The notes under the pieces are model-generated. The model searched no databases, was not told the DNA's origin, and saw only the letters and a program-made list of their open reading frames with translations. From contig JACQHI010000305.1 in the NCBI GenBank assembly GCA_016199105.1, positions 1 through 7,848 on the forward strand: a stretch of 7,848 nt of DNA. Direction: 5' to 3'. This DNA comes from Lentisphaerota bacterium (GTDB lineage Bacteria; Verrucomicrobiota; Kiritimatiellia; JAAZAB01). Each line of letters opens with the position of its first letter. The stretch's first letter is position 1. A program made the position numbers and the translations under genes. Shown here one piece after another: positions 1-5,188 of this stretch.

Positions 1-2067
1 CCGCTGGCGCCGGCCTTCGCCGTGATGCTGGGAGCGGCAGCGGCCCGGTTGGCGGAGCGATGGCCGTTGAAGCTGGGTTATCTCCCCCTGGTGTTCCTGA
101 TTCTCTGTCAGGGTCCCGCCCTTCGTGACAATATCGAGACACGCCGGCAGGCGATCGTTCACCATACCCATGCGCACAAGCTTGCGGAGTATCTGCGGGC
201 GCACAAGCTCAAGACGGTGATCGCCGCGTATCGTCATGATTGGATGAATTTCGCGTTGGGCGAGGAGTTCGTCTTCTGCCCGTTGCGGAACGCCCGCTAC
301 CAGCCCAATATTCAACAGGCGGAATTGGCGGAGGATGTTGGCGTTCTGGATAATCACGGGGGATTTGTCGAGTTTTTGGCGGTGTCCGGCGGCTCCATGC
401 AAACGGGCAAGGTGGCGCATGGGTTCGTCCCGCCGCGGGGGGGGTGGCGGGAGATCCCGCTGGGCCTTGTCCGCCATAGCTCGGAGAGCGACGGCGGAGG
501 CGATGTCGTGGTTCGGGACGGTCACGGCGGCCGGGTTGAGGCGCTGACGGACCGGGATATGGATACCGGTTGGAACAGTCAGGCGGCCGGGAAGGTTGAG
601 GAAACGTTGACGATCGCTTTTCCGTCTCCAATCGAATTGTCGGGGATGCGGCTGGTCAATGCCGACTTGGCCTATCCCCCGGTCATCCGGCTGGAAGGCC
701 GACAGGACACCGGCTCGCCCTGGCAGATTCTTTCCACTCTGGATCCGGTTCCGGGCTTGTTCTGGTCGGGGCCGCGTCCCTTCTGGTACGGCCGGTTCCA
801 TCGGGCGGAGTGCCGGTTTACCCCGCGTCAGGTGTCGGTCGTGCGGGTTGTCGTTCCGCCGTTCAAGCGCGCGATGCAATGGGATCTGAAGGAGATTCAA
901 CTTTTTGCCCCCGCTCCCGCGTCTGCCCTTTGGACTCCGGCTGGCCCAGGTGGGCCGGGGGCATCGGCAGGGGGGTATCGGACAGCCTTGCCGGACCTTC
1001 TGCGCCTGCTTCAGGAACGCGATATCCGGCATCTCTATAGCGATCGGTGGTTGGCGAACGTGGTGTATTCGGAAACCGGCGGGCGCGTGGCGACGGAACG
1101 CGAACCCGGCATATTTCCGGAGGCCGGCCTTTCTTCGTCCAATATCGTGCGCTGGTCTCCCGATATGGCGCTTGTGTGCCTGGAGTCGGACGCGCCCTGC
1201 ACGCGGGAAGTGTTGGAAAGCCGCGACATCCACATGCGGGAAACAGCGGTGGGGCACTGGGTTCTCTTCGACTTCGAGCCCGCCCTGAAGCCGGGATCGG
1301 CGGCGGAATCCAATCGCACTTCAGAATCCGCCCAGTGGCGGGAGGAATACCGTGGTAATCCGGGCGTGTATTGGGCGGGCTTCGGTTGCTTCCAGGCACA
1401 GGACAAGCGCTGGGCTGTCAAGCTGATGAGGGACGCGGAAATCCGACGGATCGATGTTGGCGTAAACGAGGAGGTACTGCGGCTGCTGGACATGGCCGCA
1501 CGGGCGTATCCGGATAGCCCGCAGATCCGGCAACGTCTAGCCGGCTACCTGCGGCAAGCCGGACGGGACGAGGAGGCTCGCGCCATCGAGCGGGCATCCG
1601 ATGTGCGATGGAAACCGGATATCCCTGCGCTCGCGGATTTCGAGCGCGGTATCCGGTTGTTGGGCATTTCCATGGAACCGCGGCGGGTGAAAGCCGGCGA
1701 ACAAGTCCGGATTCGGTACTACTGGCAATGTCCGCTGGGTTGGAATGACAGACCCACGGCCGTGTTTGTGCATTTTATGGACGCTTCCGTCCGGTTTCAG
1801 GATGACCACCCTCTCTTGGAGGGTGTGAATACGGACGAGCAGCCGTTGCCGGAAACGTTCGTGGAGGAGCGCCGGCTGGAGGTTTCGCGGTCCGCGGCGC
1901 CGGGCGCCACTCAAATCCGACTCGGTCTGTATCGTCCCCAGAAGGGCGGACGCCGTCATGCCGTTCGCACGGCATTGCCGGTGGAGCGGCGGGCCGTCCT
2001 GATGCCCGTGAGCCTGGACATCGGCCCCGCCGGCCCTCTGCCCGTGCCGTCTCGCGTTGAGCGGTGA
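1..2067 (+). CDS. C-terminal part of a membrane-anchored, GT39/PMT-like glycosyltransferase (5' end outside window)
   Basis: The frame is open from base 1, so the true start lies upstream; residues below are counted from the GTG at 22. A hydrophobic stretch before residue 10 and another at about 17-33 look like the last membrane segments of a polytopic protein. A soluble region follows. Residues 50-120 resemble the alpha/beta domain often found after the membrane part of GT39-type transferases. Residues 160-297 look like a discoidin (F5/8 type C) fold, with LTDRDMDTGWNS at 176-187. Residues 322-418 are a second alpha/beta region (LLRLLQERDIRHLYSDRWL). Residues 481-524 look like one or two TPR helices. 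Residues 541-668 form a beta-sandwich-like tail with a YYWQCP...TAVFVHFMD pattern seen at the ends of such proteins. The catalytic membrane domain is not visible, so the glycosyltransferase assignment is inference. The stop TGA is at 2065-2067, and the next gene converges on it 7 bp away. Confidence 0.7.
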   Translation, partial: PLAPAFAVMLGAAAARLAERWPLKLGYLPLVFLILCQGPALRDNIETRRQAIVHHTHAHKLAEYLRAHKLKTVIAAYRHDWMNFALGEEFVFCPLRNARYQPNIQQAELAEDVGVLDNHGGFVEFLAVSGGSMQTGKVAHGFVPPRGGWREIPLGLVRHSSESDGGGDVVVRDGHGGRVEALTDRDMDTGWNSQAAGKVEETLTIAFPSPIELSGMRLVNADLAYPPVIRLEGRQDTGSPWQILSTLDPVPGLFWSGPRPFWYGRFHRAECRFTPRQVSVVRVVVPPFKRAMQWDLKEIQLFAPAPASALWTPAGPGGPGASAGGYRTALPDLLRLLQERDIRHLYSDRWLANVVYSETGGRVATEREPGIFPEAGLSSSNIVRWSPDMALVCLESDAPCTREVLESRDIHMRETAVGHWVLFDFEPALKPGSAAESNRTSESAQWREEYRGNPGVYWAGFGCFQAQDKRWAVKLMRDAEIRRIDVGVNEEVLRLLDMAARAYPDSPQIRQRLAGYLRQAGRDEEARAIERASDVRWKPDIPALADFERGIRLLGISMEPRRVKAGEQVRIRYYWQCPLGWNDRPTAVFVHFMDASVRFQDDHPLLEGVNTDEQPLPETFVEERRLEVSRSAAPGATQIRLGLYRPQKGGRRHAVRTALPVERRAVLMPVSLDIGPAGPLPVPSRVER

Positions 2068-2074
2068 AGCGTTA

Positions 2075-3391
2075 TCATTCCGATGGGCGAATCGGCAATC
2101 GGCTCAGACTCCATTTCAACGCCGGCGGGGTCACCATCGTCGTCACGATGACCATGACGACGACCGCGGAGAACGTCGCCTCGCTGATGATGCGCTGGCC
2201 GCCGACCGTCAGCGCGAGCCCAATGTTGGCGAAGATAAGCCCCACCTCGCCACGGGGTATCATGCCAATGCCGACACTGAGCCGATCAATCCCCTTGCCC
2301 AGGACACCGAAAGCGCAGGCCTGTTTGCCGACGATAGCCGCCACAGTGAGCGCGGCGGCCAAGCCGAGCACCCCCGGCTGGAGGAAGGACGAGAGGTCTG
2401 TCCGCATGCCCATCACGACGAAAAAGATCGGGACCAGAAAAGATGAAATGGGGTGTATCAGATCCTCAAGCCCGCGTTCACCCCTGTCAACGAAGTTGCG
2501 GTAGTGGACGTCTTCCAGAATGAGGCCGGCCGCGAACGCGCCGACAATGGGGGCCAGCCCGATGGCGCCGGCAATCCAAGACAATAGGAAACATAACGCG
2601 AGCCCTGTGGCGAGGAGCACGCCGCGCGCGCGCAGTTTCGACGCCAAGCTGAACAACCGTTTCGACAGCAGCACGCCCAAGAGGAGGGAGCCGACCATAA
2701 AGCCCACCGCCTTTACCAAGGTGAGACCTACGTCGCCTGCGGCCAGCGATCCGCCTCGATCCGCCGCCGCAATGACACCCGTGCACACGGCGAGGATCAC
2801 GAGGCCGATCACGTCGTCAATCACCGCTGCGCCGAGTATCACGCGGGCTTCGCCGCTCCGGGAGCGGTCCAGATCTTTGAGAACCCTGGCCGTAATGCCG
2901 ACGCTCGTCGCGGTCAATGTGGCGCCGAGGAACGCATGAACATAGGGACCCTGTTCCGGCAGAAGCCAGGCGCCCACCCCCCACCCGAGCGCGAACGGCA
3001 CAGCCACTCCGAGGGTCGCCACGAAGAGGGACGACAGGCCCACTTTCAGCATCTGCCCGACGGTTGACTCGAGGCCGACCTCGAACAGCAAAATGAGCAC
3101 GCCAATCCTGGACAGCATATCGACGGACAAATCGGTTTTGAACGACTCGAAGCCCGAGAATCCCAAGAGCGTGAGATTCCCAATGAAGACTCCGCCGATG
3201 AGCTCGCCCAGCACCGCCGGCTGTCCGAGTCGCACGGCGAGTTCGCCGCCAAACTTGGCTACGACAAGAATGACCACCAGGGCGAACGCCACCTGGCCAA
3301 CAGGATCGACATGCCCCCCGGCTTCTCCCGCGAAGGCAACCCCCGGCCACACCAACAGTGCGCCAAACAGAATCATTGATGGCAGAATCAT
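2075..3391 (-). CDS. Cation:proton antiporter, CPA2 family (Na+/H+ exchanger domain)
   Basis: This is an inner-membrane antiporter that exchanges Na+ or K+ for protons. It is highly hydrophobic with about 12-13 membrane segments, and its roughly 438 residues fit a compact CPA2 protein without the C-terminal TrkA-N domain of KefB/KefC. In numbering from the TTG at 3418, the family signatures are LGQPAVLGELIGGVFIGN (64-81), LLFEVGLE (110-117), TATSVGITARVL (169-180), the AAVIDDVIGL ion-site Asp pair D201-D202, and GMIPRGEVGLIFANIG (385-400) with a preceding K365. The Asp pair resembles NapA-type electrogenic exchangers. I prefer the ATG at 3389-3391: it gives a signal-like N-terminus (MILPSMILFGALLVWPGVAFA), and the TTG at 3416-3418 lies inside a repeat arm. 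The ATG at 3374-3376 is also possible. None has a good Shine-Dalgarno at the right distance. The gene stands alone, convergent with the upstream gene and divergent from the acyltransferase. The transported ion cannot be told from sequence. Confidence 0.93.
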   Translation of the reverse strand: MILPSMILFGALLVWPGVAFAGEAGGHVDPVGQVAFALVVILVVAKFGGELAVRLGQPAVLGELIGGVFIGNLTLLGFSGFESFKTDLSVDMLSRIGVLILLFEVGLESTVGQMLKVGLSSLFVATLGVAVPFALGWGVGAWLLPEQGPYVHAFLGATLTATSVGITARVLKDLDRSRSGEARVILGAAVIDDVIGLVILAVCTGVIAAADRGGSLAAGDVGLTLVKAVGFMVGSLLLGVLLSKRLFSLASKLRARGVLLATGLALCFLLSWIAGAIGLAPIVGAFAAGLILEDVHYRNFVDRGERGLEDLIHPISSFLVPIFFVVMGMRTDLSSFLQPGVLGLAAALTVAAIVGKQACAFGVLGKGIDRLSVGIGMIPRGEVGLIFANIGLALTVGGQRIISEATFSAVVVMVIVTTMVTPPALKWSLSRLPIRPSE

Positions 3392-3493
3392 TTCGATCGG
3401 CTTTCGAGCCTCTTGCAAAACTCCAGGCGGCTCGCCGGAGTCTCGCCCTCCATGTTGCCAAATACGTGGTTTTCCAGGCGTTTGGACGTGAGT

Positions 3494-3511
3494 CCCCGAT
3501 CCGGATCGGGG
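3494..3511. repeat. Perfect 18-bp palindrome
   Basis: CCCCGATCC is followed directly by GGATCGGGG, giving a perfect 9+9 bp palindrome. It lies inside the MITE-like element, about 100 bp upstream of the antiporter start. It could be a cruciform-forming part of the element or an operator for a dimeric regulator. The many hairpins around it favour the first. Confidence 0.7.
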
Positions 3512-3547
3512 CCAACGCTTGTCCCGCCAACGGCGGTATCCCTCATG

Positions 3548-3570
3548 GGAGGGCGAGCAGCTTGCCCTCC
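3548..3570. repeat. Hairpin with 11-bp arms (GGAGGGCGAGC / GCTTGCCCTCC)
   Basis: The two arms are complementary at all positions except one G-T wobble and are separated by a single A, so in RNA the central pairs would open to form the loop. A second hairpin, CTCCG-TAGCT-CGGAG at 3567-3581, overlaps its right end. There is no following T run, so it does not look like an intrinsic terminator on either strand. Confidence 0.55.
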
Positions 3571-3652
3571 GTAGCTCGGAGCGAAGGATGGGTCCACGCG
3601 AGCCGTAACCGCAGGGGGTTTTGCAAGCACCTCTTTCGCCTCTCCATTGTTC

Positions 3653-3676
3653 ATGATTTTGCTGTAAATGATTTTG
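3653..3676. repeat. Direct repeat of ATGATTTTG, 15-bp period
   Basis: ATGATTTTG occurs at 3653-3661 and again at 3668-3676, in AT-richer sequence than its surroundings. It follows the right arm of the MITE-like element by about 25 bp and may belong to the same repeat complex. No function can be read from it. Confidence 0.5.
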
Positions 3677-3713
3677 TCATTCTTGAGCTGCTGCATTTTG
3701 GCATGTTCTATTT

Positions 3714-3760
3714 CATGTGTTTCCCTGGTCGACGCTCGGGCAGGCGTGTGTTTCGTGGTT
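3714..3760. repeat. Interrupted TGTGTTTC-TGGT direct repeat, 31-bp period
   Basis: TGTGTTTC at 3716-3723 and 3747-3754 is preceded by C-A or C-G and followed within two bases by TGGT, with a GC-rich insert between. It looks like two diverged copies of a short repeat unit separated by an unrelated insertion. Confidence 0.4.
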
Positions 3761-3973
3761 GATCATGAAGGCACTAATTCGGGCCATCGTATATCCTGAT
3801 TCCGGGTTTCGCAAGCATTTACACCCTTTTTTCGTCGGATACCGAGAACAACGCGATGTCGGCGGCGTCATGGAAATCCGCCTTCGCCTGGGCTTGCGTT
3901 CCACATCCTCGTTTCTCCTCGCAATCTCGCGCCGCATGGACTTCATTCTTTACAGGTAACTGTTTAGCGGGTA

Positions 3974-3994
3974 GTGTTCAGTGTTCGGTGTTCA
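3974..3994. repeat. Three tandem 7-bp repeats (GTGTTCR)
   Basis: GTGTTCA, GTGTTCG and GTGTTCA follow one another without a gap. The unit is related to the TGTTCGA / TCGAACA heptamers downstream of the acyltransferase gene (4933-5031), so related 7-bp arrays lie on both sides of that gene. They recall the short tandemly repeated repetitive sequences described in cyanobacteria. That is a comparison of form only. Confidence 0.65.
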
Positions 3995-4022
3995 ATATGA
4001 ATGCGCTGAGGAGTGGATTGCC

Positions 4023-4058
4023 AATTTCCGATTTTCCGCCAATCTAAAATCCAAAATT
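4023..4058. repeat. AT-rich inverted repeat just upstream of the acyltransferase start
   Basis: AATTTCCGATTTT (4023-4035) pairs with AAAATCCAAAATT (4046-4058) at 11 of 13 positions across a 10-nt spacer. The sequence around it also runs in 7-bp steps: GATTGCC, AATTTCC and GATTTTC on the left, AATCTAA, AATCCAA and AATTCCT on the right. It ends about 10-13 nt before the GTG start and occupies the place where a leader and ribosome binding site would be expected. It could fold in the mRNA and lower translation, or be a repeat inserted next to the gene. Confidence 0.6.
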
Positions 4059-4071
4059 CCTATAGAGTCCC

Positions 4072-4857
4072 GTGAGCGAAAAAATCCTCAAACAGATTCA
4101 TCAGGGCGGCAAAGGGGTCTTGGCCAAGTATCGCGAACTGCACGTGGGCCGGGAGGGTTTCTGGTTTTTCCTCAAGTACGAGCTCTGCATGCTGTTGTTC
4201 CGGAATGTGTCCGGCCTGTTGGGCCTGGCGCTCCGGGGTTTTTTCTACCGCGGCCTGTTCAAGACGATGGGAAAGAGCGTTGCCATCGGAACGGGAGTCA
4301 TGCTGCGCAATCCGCGCCGCATCGAAGTGGGCAGCCGGGTGGTGCTGGATGACGGGTGCGTGCTGGATGCCAAAGGGGCGGAGTCGCAGGGCATCCGCGT
4401 GGGGGACAATGTGTTCGTCTCCAAGAATGCCGTGCTCTCCTGCAAGGATGGCGGCATCGTCATCGGGAATGACGTGTCCATCGGGCCGAACAGCCTCATG
4501 CATTCCACGGAGCGGGGGGTCATCCGGATCGGAAATCATGTGTTGATCGCCGCGAACTGTTATCTCGTTGGGGCCGGCAACTATCGGTATGCGCGAACGG
4601 ATATTCCCATGGCGGAGCAGGGCTTTGAACCGAGCCAAGGCGTTGTGATCGAGGATGATGTCTGGCTCGGCGCCGGCGCGATGGTGTTCGACGGGTCCGC
4701 GGTCCGCAAGGGCTGCATCATCGGGGCCATGTCCATGGTGCGCGGCGAAGTGCCTCCCTATGCCGTCGCGTACGGGATTCCCGCCCAGGTCAAGTCCTTC
4801 CGGGGGAAGGAAAGAACTTCAACGCCCAATCCCGCAGGATGCGGGACAAACGCATAA
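4072..4857 (+). CDS. Hexapeptide-repeat (left-handed beta-helix) acyltransferase
   Basis: This is a probable cytoplasmic O- or N-acetyltransferase of the LbH/WbbJ/maltose-acetyltransferase type, which moves an acetyl group from acetyl-CoA to a sugar or envelope precursor. Residues 1-65 form an amphipathic to hydrophobic helical N-terminus (FWFFLKYELCMLLF at 30-43). Imperfect hexapeptide turns run from 70 to 223: IEVGSR, IRVGDN, IVIGND, VSIGPN, VIRIGN, VVIEDD, VWLGAG. The family ending VPPYAVAYGIPAQVKSF is at 227-243. In the usual catalytic region the protein reads CYLVGAGNYRY (163-173), with Tyr where relatives often have His; H144 is an alternative. The GTG at 4072 is the first possible start, since an in-frame TAG lies at 4063-4065. 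No clear Shine-Dalgarno precedes it. The last dozen residues and the stop come from a 28-bp tandem repeat and are probably not part of the ancestral fold. The substrate is unknown. Confidence 0.88.
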   Translation: MSEKILKQIHQGGKGVLAKYRELHVGREGFWFFLKYELCMLLFRNVSGLLGLALRGFFYRGLFKTMGKSVAIGTGVMLRNPRRIEVGSRVVLDDGCVLDAKGAESQGIRVGDNVFVSKNAVLSCKDGGIVIGNDVSIGPNSLMHSTERGVIRIGNHVLIAANCYLVGAGNYRYARTDIPMAEQGFEPSQGVVIEDDVWLGAGAMVFDGSAVRKGCIIGAMSMVRGEVPPYAVAYGIPAQVKSFRGKERTSTPNPAGCGTNA

Positions 4858-4876
4858 TCCCGCAGGATGCGGGACA
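4821..4876. repeat. Two tandem 28-bp repeats, each with a CCCGCA-GGA-TGCGGG hairpin
   Basis: The copies are at 4821-4848 and 4849-4876. A 22-bp core (4828-4849 and 4856-4877) is identical, and each core holds a perfect 6-bp stem with a GGA loop (4831-4845 and 4859-4873). The first copy encodes the acyltransferase C-terminus (NPAGCGTN), and the stop TAA (4855-4857) lies at the start of the second. No T run follows either hairpin, so they are not typical intrinsic terminators, though two stable stems at the mRNA 3' end could still slow RNA decay. Confidence 0.8.
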
Positions 4877-4932
4877 AGCACTCAGCACCCAGGTGTAATT
4901 ACTCCCGTAAAACCACCTCTGGCGGCCGGATG

Positions 4933-5031
4933 TCGAACATCGAACATCGAACGTCGAACGCACAACGTCGAAGTGCAGCTCCGATCCGGACTTCGATGTT
5001 CGATGTTGGATGTTCAGCGTTCGAAGTTCAA
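4933..5031. repeat. Symmetric inverted repeat made of six 7-bp units per arm
   Basis: The left arm reads in exact 7-bp steps from 4933 to 4974: TCGAACA twice, TCGAACG twice, CACAACG, TCGAAGT. The right arm reads from 4990 to 5031: ACTTCGA, TGTTCGA, TGTTGGA, TGTTCAG, CGTTCGA, AGTTCAA. The spacer is 15 nt (4975-4989). The innermost pair of units is perfectly complementary and the outer pairs match at about 3 to 6 of 7 positions, so the whole could fold as a long imperfect hairpin or cruciform. No gene is inside it. A boundary element, DNA-binding array or mobile repeat are all possible. Confidence 0.75.
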
Positions 5032-5175
5032 AAACATTTCGCTGGCTCGTGGGCTGACCTCCTTCCTCCTGTTGGTTTGGCTGTGTCATCCCCGCCACAT
5101 TATGTCCACGCCCGCCGCCGCGTTTCTTCAAAATACCTCTTGTCATTAACCGCCGTGGTCATGCATAATGCCCTC

Positions 5176-5180
5176 GAGGT
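5176..5180 (+). promoter_or_regulatory. Ribosome binding site GAGGT deciding the start at 5189
   Basis: GAGGT lies 8 nt before the ATG at 5189-5191. The in-frame ATG at 5168 has no such motif upstream. Starting at 5189 also puts the charged N-region (MR) directly before the hydrophobic core of the signal peptide. Confidence 0.7.
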
Positions 5181-5188
5181 TGTGGAAT

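Larger units (their letters stand above)
3412..3627. repeat. MITE-like composite repeat bounded by inverted GTTTTGCAAG arms
   Basis: CTTGCAAAAC at 3412-3421 and GTTTTGCAAG at 3618-3627 are a perfect 10-bp inverted pair. With flanking bases, 12 of 14 match. The 216-bp interval holds several short hairpins: a perfect 18-bp palindrome at 3494-3511, CCGCC/GGCGG at 3524-3536, an almost complete 11-bp palindrome at 3548-3570, and CTCCG/CGGAG at 3567-3581. No transposase is present, so it resembles a non-autonomous interspersed element. Its left arm abuts the 5' end of the antiporter gene. A minus-strand reading frame across it looks like translated repeat rather than protein. Whether it is mobile is inference. 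Confidence 0.55.
3392..4071. other. 680-bp intergenic region without a convincing gene, repeat-rich
   Basis: This lies between the divergent antiporter and acyltransferase genes. From left to right it holds the MITE-like element (3412-3627), a duplicated ATGATTTTG (3653-3676), an interrupted TGTGTTTC repeat (3716-3754), a stretch at 3761-3960 with no clear structure, and heptamer repeats (3974-3994 and 4016-4061). The minus strand has a stop-free stretch of about 50 codons ending at TAA 3819-3821 (including AKADFHDAADIALFSVSDEK). It has no usable start and is best read as a remnant or repeat-derived sequence. Promoters for both flanking genes must lie here, but no -35/-10 pair is convincing; TTTACA at 3949-3954 has only a weak partner. 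Confidence 0.6.
4858..5188. other. Intergenic region with a large heptamer inverted repeat
   Basis: This lies between the acyltransferase stop and the start of the large secreted protein. It holds the second 28-bp hairpin repeat, the 99-bp heptamer inverted repeat (4933-5031), and about 130 bp (5032-5165) in which I see no gene or clear motif. A long plus-strand open frame crosses this stretch and runs on into the secreted-protein gene in another frame. It reads as translated repeats (NIEHRTSNAQRR) and is not a gene. No convincing promoter for the secreted protein was found. Confidence 0.6.

Noticed and set aside
3388..3696. Minus-strand 102-codon open frame over the MITE-like element
   Set aside because: It spans palindromes and inverted arms, and its content (RPPMRDTAVGG, MEGETPASR) reads as translated repeat. 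It also overlaps the antiporter start.
3717..3959. Plus-strand 80-codon open frame
   Set aside because: It begins inside the TGTGTTTC repeat, has no ribosome binding site or recognisable motif, and shows no protein-like codon pattern.
4831..4873. Intrinsic terminator after the acyltransferase
   Set aside because: The two hairpins are strong, but neither is followed by a T run and the first lies within the coding sequence.
4821..5031. CRISPR array
   Set aside because: The 28-bp copies are only two and directly adjacent with no spacers, the downstream units are 7 bp, and no cas gene is present.
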